Shown here piece after piece: positions 8,352-15,853 of a DNA stretch of 64,000 nucleotides (the stretch's first letter is position 1; each line of letters opens with the position of its first letter). The stretch covers positions 2,128,955-2,192,954 of the forward strand of contig NZ_CP119804.1 in the NCBI RefSeq assembly GCF_029338375.1, read 5' to 3'. Both the position numbers and the translations under genes were made by a program. The notes beneath the pieces are model-generated. The model was not told the DNA's origin. It saw nothing but the letters and a program-made list of their open reading frames with translations, and searched no databases. This DNA is from Halorussus lipolyticus (GTDB lineage Archaea > Halobacteriota > Halobacteria > Halobacteriales > Haladaptataceae).

Positions 8352-8768
8352 ATGAACGACGACCTAGCCGAGGGTAACGGAGGTTCGTCACCGCCCACGC
8401 CGTCCCCCCACGAACCCGACTTCGACGTACCGCCGCTCTCGCAGGATAACGTCTTCGACGCGCTCTCCTCGAAGCGAAGCCGGTACGTCCTCGTCGCGCT
8501 CCAAGAGGCCGACGACGCGCTCAGCCTCCGGGAGTTGGTAGACACCGTGGCCGCGTGGGAGACCGACAAGTCCATCGACCTCGTGTCCGAGGAGCACTGC
8601 AAGGGCGTGTTCACCTCGCTCCGTCACTCCCAACTGCCCAAACTGGCGATGATGGGGCTGGTCGAGTACGACGAGGACGAGTCGGTGGTCGCGCGAGGCC
8701 CCTACGCCGAGCAGGCCGACGCCTACCTCGACATCGCGGCGAGTCGGGACGAGAGCGTTCAGAACTGA
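8352..8768 (+). CDS. Haloarchaeal winged-helix domain protein (DUF7344-like)
   Basis: A 138-residue cytoplasmic protein. After a Pro-rich N terminus, LSQDNVFDALSSKRSRYVLV (about 28-47) opens a winged-helix domain that continues through LSLRELVDTVAAWE, LRHSQLPKLAMMGLVEYDED and ends in a short acidic tail. The order R-x-x-L-x-x-L-x-x-x-D-x-x-L-S-L-x-E-L and H-x-Q-L-P-K-L-x-x-x-G-L-V-x-Y-D is that of a large haloarchaeal group of small DNA-binding proteins (DUF7344, from memory). It is probably a transcription regulator; target unknown. It stands alone, with its own TATA box. Confidence 0.7.
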   Translation: MNDDLAEGNGGSSPPTPSPHEPDFDVPPLSQDNVFDALSSKRSRYVLVALQEADDALSLRELVDTVAAWETDKSIDLVSEEHCKGVFTSLRHSQLPKLAMMGLVEYDEDESVVARGPYAEQADAYLDIAASRDESVQN

Positions 8769-8849
8769 CGTTCTCGGCCGTGCAGAGGTATCGGCAACAC
8801 TTGCAGACGAGTAGGAGCGTTTTTCACGGTTCCGGCCCCAACTCCCGTC

Positions 8850-10013
8850 ATGCTCGATTACGTCTCGCTGGAGGAGGACCTCGGCGAAGAAGAGCGGATG
8901 ATTCGAGACACCGCCCGAGAGTTCGTCGAAGACAAGATAAAGCCCGACATCGCCGACCACTTCGAGGAGGGAACTTTCCCGACCGACCTCATCCCGGAGA
9001 TGGGTGAACTCGGCTTCTACGCGCCCAATCTGGAGGGGTACGGTCTCCCGAACGTCAGCGAGAAGGCCTACGGCCTGCTGATGCAGGAATTGGAGGCCGG
9101 CGATTCCGGGATTCGCTCGATGGCCAGCGTGCAGGGTGCGCTCGTGATGTACCCCATCTACGCCTTCGGTTCCGACGAGCAGAAGGAACGCTGGCTTCCG
9201 GGCCTCGGCCGCGGCGAGTTGGTCGGGTGTTTCGGCCTGACCGAACCCGAACACGGGTCGAACCCCTCGGGAATGGAGACCTACGCCGAGAAGGACGACG
9301 GCGAGTACGTCCTCAACGGGTCGAAGACGTGGATTACCAACTCCCCAATCTCGGACGTGGCGGTCGTCTGGGCGCGAGACCGTTCGGCCGAGGACAACCC
9401 GGTCCGCGGGTTCCTCGTGGAGACGGACAAGGACGGCGTGACCACCAACAAGATAGACGAGAAGCTCTCGATGCGGGCCTCCGTGACCGGGGAAATCGGC
9501 CTCAACGACGTGTACGTCCCCGAGGACGCGGTTCTGCCCGGCGTCGAGGGCATGAAGGGACCGCTGTCGTGTCTCACGCAGGCCCGATACGGCATCGCGT
9601 GGGGTGCAATCGGCGCGGCCCGCGATAGCTTCGAGACGGCCCGCGAGTACGCCACCGAGCGCGACCAGTTCGGCGGTCCCATCGCGCGTTTCCAGATGCA
9701 ACAGCAGAAACTCGCCGAGATGGCGACCCAGATTACCACGAGTCAACTGCTGGCTCACCGCCTCGCGGACCTGAAGGAACGGGGCGACCTGCGGCCCCAA
9801 CACGTCTCGATGGCCAAGCGCAACAACGTCCGGATGGCCCGCGACCAGTCGCGCATCGCTCGGGAGATGCTCGGCGGCAACGGGATTACCACGGACTACT
9901 CGCCGATGCGCCACATGGCGAACATGGAGACGGTGTACACCTACGAGGGCACCCACGACATCCACACGCTGATTCTGGGCGAGGACCTGACTGGCATCGC
10001 GGCATACGAGTGA
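8850..10013 (+). CDS. Acyl-CoA dehydrogenase, glutaryl-CoA dehydrogenase-like
   Basis: A 387-residue FAD flavoenzyme of normal family length. Visible motifs: LVGCFGLTEPEHGSNPSGME (about 127-146, flavin and substrate site), KTWITNSPISD, RYGIAWGAIGAARDSFETA (mid-domain) and the catalytic-base segment YTYEGTHDIHTLILG, where Glu366 is the expected base. The YEGTHD-IHTLILG ending and the lack of a long C-terminal extension fit glutaryl-CoA dehydrogenases better than short-chain enzymes, but substrate is not certain. Reaction: alpha,beta-desaturation of an acyl-CoA, with electrons passed to ETF. No other beta-oxidation gene is adjacent. Confidence 0.85.
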   Translation: MLDYVSLEEDLGEEERMIRDTAREFVEDKIKPDIADHFEEGTFPTDLIPEMGELGFYAPNLEGYGLPNVSEKAYGLLMQELEAGDSGIRSMASVQGALVMYPIYAFGSDEQKERWLPGLGRGELVGCFGLTEPEHGSNPSGMETYAEKDDGEYVLNGSKTWITNSPISDVAVVWARDRSAEDNPVRGFLVETDKDGVTTNKIDEKLSMRASVTGEIGLNDVYVPEDAVLPGVEGMKGPLSCLTQARYGIAWGAIGAARDSFETAREYATERDQFGGPIARFQMQQQKLAEMATQITTSQLLAHRLADLKERGDLRPQHVSMAKRNNVRMARDQSRIAREMLGGNGITTDYSPMRHMANMETVYTYEGTHDIHTLILGEDLTGIAAYE

Positions 10014-10649
10014 GCGCGCCAGCGCTTCCGAGTATCACGGCGATGCCAGTCAGCAACCGGTATTCCCGCCGACGAGTGACGCGGCAGGACTAACTCTATA
10101 TTTCTTTAGGGATTGTAGATGTTGTTTATTGGCTTCAATAGACGGCTCTCAGAGGTTGTACCGAGGTAGCGACTTCCGACACGAAGCAGACCGCGACCGC
10201 CCCGCAACGGCACGGCTACTTCAGGCTTGAACAACGCCGTCTGCCGCCCCGCCGCCGCACCGCGCCTCGTCCTCCCCAACCTCGTCGGTCGCTCCGCTCC
10301 CGACTCCCTCGCACGAGGAGTGCGCGCAGTTCTGCGCGCACTCCCGCGCGCCGGGTGGAACAAACCACCGGCAGACGCCCGACTGACCAATCTACCGGCG
10401 AACGCTCGGCCCACAAACCGCTGTGGGTGGGGTGAAGGGGCCGGTCGCTGAATCCCGCCCGGACGAGGGAAGCACCGCAGGAGCGAAGCGACGAGGAGCG
10501 CAACGAGTCCCGGCGGGTTCAGCGACCGGGGGCTTCAGAAGACGAAATCACGCCGATTCTGCTGTTCGGACCGATTTTTCCGAACTACCGTCGCGCTCCT
10601 CCCGAACGAGTCACTTTTCACACCCTGCGACCAATCTCGGACCGGTAAA
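10014..10649. other. Intergenic region holding the first copy of the dispersed 330-bp element
   Basis: 636 bp with no credible coding gene. The first 190 bp are partly AT-rich (TATATTTCTTTAGG near 10096). From about 10211 to 10540 lies a GC-rich structured repeat described separately. The final part before 10650 precedes tsr3 and has GGTAAAGTG directly ahead of the GTG start. Confidence 0.6.
10211..10540 (+). repeat. Dispersed structured element, copy A
   Basis: This copy shares an ordered series of motifs with the segment at about 60035-60370: GCTAcTTCAGGC, CCCCAACCTCGTCGG, GACTCCCTCGC, a hairpin at 10318-10344 with GAGTGCGCGCAG and CTGCGCGCACTC arms, CGCGCGCCGGG, a GGTGG...CCACC hairpin (10351-10371), then TGAAGGGGCCGG and CCGGGGGCTTCA as ends of a long inverted repeat (10433-10459 with 10512-10537). 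Both copies lie just upstream of biosynthetic or RNA-modification genes. It may be a structured RNA or a remnant of a mobile element; no open frame in it is convincing. Confidence 0.6.
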
Positions 10650-11162
10650 GTGAACCTTCACGTCCGCTACGAGGGCGACGACGACCCCGACAAGTGTACC
10701 GCGAGGAAGCTATCGCGGTTCGACCTCGCCGAACTCCACCGGACCGGCGGGGCGACACCCTACGGAATCGTGCTGAACCCCCACGCCGAGCAGGCGCTCT
10801 CGCCCGCCGACAGGGCCGAGACCGACAATCTGGTCGCGCTCGACTGCTCGTGGGAGACCGCCGAGCGCGCGCTGTTCGAGATGCCCGGCGTCCACCGCGC
10901 GCTCCCCTTCCTCGTGGCGGCCAACCCCGTCAACTACGGCAAGCCCTTCCGACTCAACACCGTCGAGGCCTTCGCCGGTGCCCTCGCCATCCTCGGCGAG
11001 CGAGAACAGGCCGAGGAGATTCTAGCCAAATTCACGTGGGGCGAGACCTTTCTGGAACTCAACGCCGAACCCCTCCGGCGCTACGCCGACTGCGAGGACT
11101 CGACCGAAGTAGTCGCAGTCCAGCAGGAGTATCTGGACGCCGGCGACGAGCAGTCGAGCTAA
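10650..11162 (+). CDS. tsr3: 16S rRNA aminocarboxypropyltransferase Tsr3
   Basis: A 170-residue protein beginning at GTG 10650 ([20 protein letters not shown]). It matches the Tsr3/DUF367 family: [41 protein letters not shown] (SAM site), [20 protein letters not shown] (core motif) and [14 protein letters not shown]. Tsr3 moves the 3-amino-3-carboxypropyl group of SAM to the hypermodified nucleotide at the P site of small-subunit rRNA; in archaea this acts on N1-methylpseudouridine or uridine. Its stop directly abuts the stop of the convergent beta-helix gene. Confidence 0.93.
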   Translation: MNLHVRYEGDDDPDKCTARKLSRFDLAELHRTGGATPYGIVLNPHAEQALSPADRAETDNLVALDCSWETAERALFEMPGVHRALPFLVAANPVNYGKPFRLNTVEAFAGALAILGEREQAEEILAKFTWGETFLELNAEPLRRYADCEDSTEVVAVQQEYLDAGDEQSS

Positions 11163-12383
11163 TCACTCCGCATCCGTCTCGTTTTCGGCCTCTGCTAGTC
11201 CCTCGCCGACGAGCGCAATGACCGTCCCGTTCCGGCGCAGGTTCTCGAACCTCGCCGACGCCCGGTTTCGCTCGGCGTCCACCGTCGTCGCCACCGAGTT
11301 CCAACCATCACCAGCGTCGAAGCGCCAGAGCGAGAGGGTGTCCTCGGTCGTGCTTGCTCGCTCGACTGCGGCGTCGGCGTAGTTGACGGTGAGCGAGAGG
11401 CCCGCGCTCTCCCCGGTCGGCGTGGCGACGATTGGGTCGCCGACGACCTGTCGCTCGGTCAGCGGGAGCGGCGGAGTCCCTGTCGCCGAGTCGAGCGCCA
11501 CGTCGCGGGCCTCGAATGAGAGGCGGGTCGCCCCGATACCGACCTCCTCGCCGACCGCGGTTGAGTCGTTGGCTACGTAAAGCGCCCATCCGGGCGTCTC
11601 TCCGGCTATCGTGAGGTTCCGCAGGTGAGCGCCGTCGGCCCGAGCGAGCGCCACCTCCGCGAAGCCGTTTCCGGCGAACGACGAGTCGGCGACCGTCGCG
11701 TTCGCCGACGAGGAGACCGCGAGGCCGAACTGGCTATTCTCGGCGGCCTCGATTTCCGAGACGGTCGCGTCCTCCGAGCGCCGGACCGAGACGCCCGCCA
11801 GATTGTCGGTCACGGTCACCCCCGCCACTCGGGCGTCGGGAGAGTTCCGGAGGAAGATGCCGGTGTTGCTCCCGCGAACCGCGCCGCCTCGGATTTCGAC
11901 GCCCGGCGCGTTCTCCACGAAGAAGCCGTCGCCGAGGTTGTTCACCGCCGAGACGTTCCGGAGCGCCGCGCGACTCGCGCCGACGACGGCGACGCCAGCG
12001 CCCCACCGAGTCGTCGTGAGGTTGGCGACAGTGACGTTGACGGCCCGATTTTCGACCAGCACGCCGACGACGCCGGGTGCGCCGGTCGGTCCGGCGGCGA
12101 CGGTGTGGTTCCCACCCCGGAGGGTCACGTCGTCGGCCCGGACGGCGATGCAGGCACCGAGGCCCGTCCGGGGATTCGTCGGCGACCCGTTGGCCACGTC
12201 GCCCGCGAGGACGTACTCGCCGGAGTCGGTGATGGCGGTACAGCGGTCGATTTCGGTCGGTCCGGGCGAGTTCCCCTGCGCGCCGAGTGCGGTTCCCGCG
12301 GGCACGGCGACGACGCCGACCGTTCCGAGGACGACGAGGAGCGCGACTGACTCGACCAGTTTGGCTGTGGGTCTGTCTAGCAT
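11163..12383 (-). CDS. Secreted right-handed parallel beta-helix (NosD-like) protein
   Basis: A 406-residue protein with a signal peptide (hydrophobic residues about 9-33, ending near ALGAQG). The middle, about 95-270, is a series of strand-turn repeats such as VTVANLTTTRWGAGVAVVGA, ALRNVSAVNNLGDGFFVEN, RGSNTGIFLRNSPDARVAGV and SSANATVADSSFAGNG: the periodic beta-helix pattern of NosD/pectate-lyase-like CASH domains. NosD itself helps insert copper into nitrous-oxide reductase, but no nos genes are nearby, so a surface carbohydrate-binding or structural role is just as likely. The C terminus (about 280-406) is a separate beta-rich region without a membrane anchor. Confidence 0.8.
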   Translation of the reverse strand: MLDRPTAKLVESVALLVVLGTVGVVAVPAGTALGAQGNSPGPTEIDRCTAITDSGEYVLAGDVANGSPTNPRTGLGACIAVRADDVTLRGGNHTVAAGPTGAPGVVGVLVENRAVNVTVANLTTTRWGAGVAVVGASRAALRNVSAVNNLGDGFFVENAPGVEIRGGAVRGSNTGIFLRNSPDARVAGVTVTDNLAGVSVRRSEDATVSEIEAAENSQFGLAVSSSANATVADSSFAGNGFAEVALARADGAHLRNLTIAGETPGWALYVANDSTAVGEEVGIGATRLSFEARDVALDSATGTPPLPLTERQVVGDPIVATPTGESAGLSLTVNYADAAVERASTTEDTLSLWRFDAGDGWNSVATTVDAERNRASARFENLRRNGTVIALVGEGLAEAENETDAE

Positions 12384-12609
12384 GACCCAGAAGTCACCGG
12401 ACGGGGAGTTAGGGCTTATCGCCGCCCAGCGGTCGGATTCGAGCGCCTCGGAATCATAAATACGTCTTAAGAGTATAATTTTACGTCTCTAACTATTCTT
12501 AAGCGTTGCGGACCCCTCCATCTCGGAGGCGTTCGACTCGGGGTCGGTCGGCCGCTGTCCGCCGGGCAACTCTGCAAGATTTAAATGCGGTGACGGCCAA
12601 GCGGTCGGT
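12384..12609. promoter_or_regulatory. Divergent promoter region with TATA box for L40e
   Basis: AT-rich segment between divergent genes. GATTTAAAT at 12577-12585 is centred about 29 nt before the L40e ATG, typical of a leaderless transcript. ATAAATACGTCTTAAGAG near 12455-12472 is a plausible promoter for the beta-helix gene. Confidence 0.5.
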
Positions 12610-12759
12610 ATGGCCAGCTTCGAGAAAGCGGAAGCCCGAATCCTCGACAAGATGATTTGCATGCGGTGCAACGCGCGCAACCCCCACGGAGCCGACAACT
12701 GCCGCAAGTGCGGCTACGGTAACCTCCGACCCAAGAGTAGCGAACCGCGCAACGCCTAA
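12610..12759 (+). CDS. rpl40e: 50S ribosomal protein L40e
   Basis: A 49-residue protein, [20 protein letters not shown] followed by [19 protein letters not shown] and a short basic tail. The four cysteines (Cys17, Cys20, Cys31, Cys34) form the C-x2-C...C-x2-C zinc ribbon of archaeal L40e, and the length is normal for the family. It is a component of the large ribosomal subunit. It is preceded by a good TATA box at leaderless spacing. Confidence 0.95.
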   Translation: MASFEKAEARILDKMICMRCNARNPHGADNCRKCGYGNLRPKSSEPRNA

Positions 12760-12890
12760 CGGCGTCGTTCGGTTCCTCCTCGCTCGGCATCGCCCGCGTA
12801 GTGACTTCTCTGACTTTTGGTGCCGGTTGCTTTCTCCCCGTCGTCGTCGGAACCCAAATACTTTCCCGACCCGCTAAGTAGCTGTGAGCG

Positions 12891-13073
12891 ATGTTCCGAC
12901 GAGACGCCGTGGCCGACTCCCGACTCTCCGCGCTGGTCGTGTTCGGTCTCCCCGCAGTCCTCGCAATCTCGGTCGGGTGGCTTCTGCCGCTCCACCGGAC
13001 GCTCCAATCGGGCGTCGCTATCGTGCTGTGGCTGGCACTGCTGTTTCCGTGGCTCGTCTACCTGAAAGGGTGA
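12891..13073 (+). CDS. Small two-helix membrane protein
   Basis: A 60-residue protein with two hydrophobic segments (about 14-30, SALVVFGLPAVLAISVGWLL, and 38-57, SGVAIVLWLALLFPWLVYL) and a charged N terminus (FRRDAVADSR). No family is recognised. It starts at ATG 12891 with TACTTTCC about 40 nt upstream and ends 4 bp from the stop of the convergent mazG gene. Good haloarchaeal codon usage favours a real gene. Confidence 0.55.
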   Translation: MFRRDAVADSRLSALVVFGLPAVLAISVGWLLPLHRTLQSGVAIVLWLALLFPWLVYLKG

Positions 13074-13077
13074 GCGA

Positions 13078-13383
13078 CTACTCGCCCGACCCCGGTCCGC
13101 CGGTCTCCTCGATTCGGGCCTCGTACTTGGCCAGCGCCGCGTCTAAGGCCTCGTCGGCGTCCACGTCGAGCGATTCGGCGACCGCCAACAGCGAAAAGAG
13201 CGCGTCGCCGAGTTCGTCGTCCTTCACGTCCAACTCGTCGGGGTCGGCCCCGTAGTCGGTCGATTTGGCGGCGTCCTTGGCGATTTCGCCGACCTCCGAG
13301 GCCAAGTCGAGTATCTGGTAGGCCGGTTCGCCCTCCATGTCGTGTTCCGCGAAGAACTCGGCGACCTTCTGCTGGGCTTTCAT
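13078..13383 (-). CDS. MazG-like nucleotide pyrophosphohydrolase
   Basis: A 101-residue all-helical protein with the MazG metal-binding pattern: E30-x-x-E33 in LASEVGEIAKDAAK and E57-x-x-D60 in DDELGDALFSLLAVAE. Single-domain MazG proteins of this size hydrolyse nucleoside triphosphates to monophosphate and pyrophosphate, probably as house-cleaning enzymes acting on non-canonical dNTPs. The basic and aromatic residues around the motif are kept, so activity is expected. It lies 54 bp downstream of the metallo-hydrolase gene on the same strand and may share its transcript. Confidence 0.85.
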   Translation of the reverse strand: MKAQQKVAEFFAEHDMEGEPAYQILDLASEVGEIAKDAAKSTDYGADPDELDVKDDELGDALFSLLAVAESLDVDADEALDAALAKYEARIEETGGPGSGE

Positions 13384-13437
13384 CTGTCCGGAAGAAAGCG
13401 CGTCTCGACGGGTGAAACGAGTGTCGATTGCCCGGCG

Positions 13438-14049
13438 CTACTCGTCGGGGTACTTGGGTTCGCGGCGCTCGGCCCGCTCCAGCGCGCGTTCGACAACCTC
13501 GCGCACGTCGCCGTGGAACTCGTCGCCGTGGCCGGCGTACATCGATTCGACGCTCTCGGGCATCCGATTCAGAATCTCGCGGATGCTCTCGATTTCCCGG
13601 TCGCGGGACTGGCCGGCCATGTCGGTCCGGCCGAAACTCCCGTCGTCGAACGCGCCGTCGTTGTAAACCACCACGTCGCCGCTGAAGATGGACGACTCGG
13701 AGACGAACGCGAGGTGGTCGTCGGCGTGGCCCGGCGAGTAGATGGCCTCGAACTCCTCGTCACCGATGCGGATACTGTCGCCGTCCTCGATTCGCTCGGT
13801 CCGGCGCGGGTGGTCGTCGTAGCAGAACAGGTCGGGGTTGTAGGCGTCCAGCACGGTATCGAGTTCGGCCACGTGGTCGCCGTGCTGGTGGGTCAACACC
13901 ACCGCATCCACGTCATCGACCCGCTTCGAGATGGCGTCTACCACGCCGGGCATGCTCCCCGCGTCTACTAACACTGTCCGGTCGCCCTCGACGAGATAGG
14001 CGTTGCAGGTGAACGTCTCCGCGTCGGCGGTGACGTTGTGAACTTGCAT
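13438..14049 (-). CDS. MBL-fold metallo-hydrolase
   Basis: A 203-residue protein with the metallo-beta-lactamase fold: VLVDAGSMPGVV (31-42), the zinc motif LTHQHGDHVAELD (H-x-H-x-D-H near residue 57), IYSPGHADDHLAFVSES (third His, about 110) and a final YAGHGDEFHGDV (about 170). This resembles the glyoxalase II/YcbL-like subgroup of thioester hydrolases that take glutathione-like or other thioesters. Start ATG 14049 gives MQVHNVTADAETFTCNAYLV, the usual first strand. The substrate is not identified. Confidence 0.85.
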   Translation of the reverse strand: MQVHNVTADAETFTCNAYLVEGDRTVLVDAGSMPGVVDAISKRVDDVDAVVLTHQHGDHVAELDTVLDAYNPDLFCYDDHPRRTERIEDGDSIRIGDEEFEAIYSPGHADDHLAFVSESSIFSGDVVVYNDGAFDDGSFGRTDMAGQSRDREIESIREILNRMPESVESMYAGHGDEFHGDVREVVERALERAERREPKYPDE

Positions 14050-14132
14050 GCCGGGCTATTTGACCGCACCCCTCAAAACTTTGACGGGCGGCAGGAGACT
14101 TTAGTGGGCCAAGCGTGTATATACAACTACAC

Positions 14133-14315
14133 ATGGGATTTGGGAGCTACGACGAGTCCGAACAGGACAATCAGGACTACGACGCTGATTTGGACGACGA
14201 CAACGGTGTATCAACCGAAGAAAACTCCCACGAGGGAAGCGTAGACTTCGAAATTGGCGCGTCGAACGACGAACTCCTCGACCGCCTGAAGGACATCAAA
14301 GACGAAGAAGCCTGA
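14133..14315 (+). CDS. Small acidic haloarchaeal protein (DUF5786-like)
   Basis: A 60-residue, very acidic protein beginning MGFGSYDESEQDNQDYDADL and ending DELLDRLKDIKDEEA, the conserved start and end of a widespread haloarchaeal small-protein family (DUF5786 from memory). The ATG at 14133 was preferred over one 18 nt upstream because MGFGSYDES is the family start and TATATAC near 14118 would sit in the leader. The stop is 1 bp before the GTG of the DUF99 gene, so the two are translationally coupled. Function is unknown. Confidence 0.8.
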   Translation: MGFGSYDESEQDNQDYDADLDDDNGVSTEENSHEGSVDFEIGASNDELLDRLKDIKDEEA

Positions 14316-14316
14316 C

Positions 14317-14877
14317 GTGAAGTCCGGCGTCCGCGCGCTCGGAGTCGCCGAATCGTATCGGGAACGTCGTAGCACGCTCGCAGGCGTCGTCACTCGTGCC
14401 AGTCGCGTCACCGATGGCTTCGCCTACGAGACCTGCACTGTCGGCGGACTGGACGCCACCGATGCAATCGCTGACCTTTTTTCGAGGCTCGACAGGGCGG
14501 ACGTGAGATACATCTTCGTCGCGGGTATCGCGCTGGCGTGGTACAACGTCGTGGACCTTCGCCGACTCCAGCGAGAAATCGACCGCCCCGTAATTTCGGT
14601 TACGTTCGAGGAGAGTCCCGGTCTCTCCTCGGCACTCGAAGCCGAGTTCGACGGCGAGGACCTCGACGCCCGAATCGAGATTCTCGACCGCCAGCCATCC
14701 CGCGAGCGCCTCGCAGTCAACGACCAGACCGTCTTCGTGCGTTCGGTGGGAATCGACGCCAGCGAGGCCCGCGATGCAGTCCGAGCCTTCACGCCGGAGG
14801 GCGGTCGGCCAGAACCCCTCCGCGTCGCCAGACTGTCTGCGAGAGCGGGCGACGAGTTGCGGCGCGGGGACGAATAA
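14317..14877 (+). CDS. DUF99 (UPF0215, endonuclease V-like) protein
   Basis: A 186-residue protein from GTG 14317. KSGVRALGVAESYR, AGVVTRASRVTDGF, TVGGLDATDAIADLF, YIFVAGIALAWYNVVDL and RPVISVTFEES follow the order of conserved blocks of DUF99, a family distantly related to endonuclease V with an RNase H-like fold. Archaeal members often lie beside DNA-repair genes, and the next gene here is a uracil-DNA glycosylase. A role in nucleic-acid repair or processing is plausible but unproven. Confidence 0.85.
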   Translation: MKSGVRALGVAESYRERRSTLAGVVTRASRVTDGFAYETCTVGGLDATDAIADLFSRLDRADVRYIFVAGIALAWYNVVDLRRLQREIDRPVISVTFEESPGLSSALEAEFDGEDLDARIEILDRQPSRERLAVNDQTVFVRSVGIDASEARDAVRAFTPEGGRPEPLRVARLSARAGDELRRGDE

Positions 14878-14929
14878 CTCCGAGTCGAGGCCACCGATTC
14901 TTAATACCGCCACCCCGAACCCACCCGGC

Positions 14930-15520
14930 ATGGGAGAAATGCACGGACTCGAAGTGACCGACTGCACGAAGTGCCCCGAGTTGGTCGATTGTCGGAGTCG
15001 AATCGTCAACGGCATCGGCCCCGACGACGCCGACGTGGTGTTCGTCGGCGAGGGACCCGGCGAGCAGGAAGACCAGCAGGGCGAACCCTTCGTCGGCCGA
15101 AGCGGGACGATTCTGGACGACAAACTGCGCGATAGAGGGTTAGCCCGCGAGGACGTTCGCATCACCAACTGCGTCCGGTGTCGCCCGCCGGAGAACCGCG
15201 ACCCGACCAGCGACGAGTTGGACAACTGCTTTCCCTACCTCGAAAGCGAAATCGAGCAAATCGACCCTCAGCTAATCGTCACCCTCGGGAAGGTGCCGAG
15301 CCAGAACCTACTGGACCGCGACGTGGCGGTCACCAAGGAGGCCGGGAGCATCGAGCAGGTCGAACTCGGCGGCGCGGTCCGGGACGTACTCATCTGCGTC
15401 CATCCCGCGGCGACCCTCTACGACAGCAGTCAGGAGGAGACCCTCGACGCCGCGCTCGATAAGGCCGCCGGGATGGCCGACAGCGACTCGAACGGCCAGT
15501 CTCAGCTCGGCGATTTCTAA
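14930..15520 (+). CDS. udg: Family 4 uracil-DNA glycosylase (iron-sulfur)
   Basis: A 196-residue protein. The catalytic motif VFVGEGPGEQEDQQGEPFVG (about 39-58) is motif 1 of family 4 UDGs (G-E-[AG]-P-G-x-x-E-D), and VHPAATLYDS (about 158) is the H-P-[SA] motif 2. Four cysteines for the [4Fe-4S] cluster can be seen: C-x2-C in DCTKCPELVDC and NCVRC...DNC. It removes uracil from DNA after cytosine deamination. I chose the ATG at 14930 (MGEMHGLEVTDC); TTAATACC about 28 nt upstream fits a leaderless promoter. The tail beyond about residue 180 is low-complexity. Confidence 0.92.
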   Translation: MGEMHGLEVTDCTKCPELVDCRSRIVNGIGPDDADVVFVGEGPGEQEDQQGEPFVGRSGTILDDKLRDRGLAREDVRITNCVRCRPPENRDPTSDELDNCFPYLESEIEQIDPQLIVTLGKVPSQNLLDRDVAVTKEAGSIEQVELGGAVRDVLICVHPAATLYDSSQEETLDAALDKAAGMADSDSNGQSQLGDF

Positions 15521-15598
15521 TTCTTTTCCGGTTCGCTGTCAGCCTCAACCCAGTAACGAGTCAATAACAATAGGGTATCGGTTGGAAGAAAGAGACCC

Positions 15599-15853
15599 AT
15601 GTCGGTCTCGGCCCTCGTCTCCGCCCTCGAACTGGTCGGGTTGAATCCGGAATCGCTCGGCGTCGTCGCTGTGGCGGTCCTCGCACCGCTTTCGCTCGCC
15701 ACGCTGGTCTACCTCGACGCCCGGCGGCGCAGAGCCACCGGGAATCGGCGCGTGGCGTCGCTCACCCCGCTGGCGTGGGGCGCGACGACGTTCTTCTCGG
15801 GCGTCGGATGCGTCGTGGTCGCGGCGTGCTACCTCGCGGTCACGCTTCGCTAG
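15599..15853 (+). CDS. Small two-helix membrane protein
   Basis: An 84-residue protein with two hydrophobic helices (about 20-41, LGVVAVAVLAPLSLATLVYL, and 60-82, AWGATTFFSGVGCVVVAACY) joined by a basic loop, DARRRRATGNRR, which predicts the loop faces the cytoplasm. No family is recognised. The stop TAG lies in a CTAG palindrome that also supplies the stop of the convergent propeller-kinase gene, a 4-bp overlap. Confidence 0.6.
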   Translation: MSVSALVSALELVGLNPESLGVVAVAVLAPLSLATLVYLDARRRRATGNRRVASLTPLAWGATTFFSGVGCVVVAACYLAVTLR

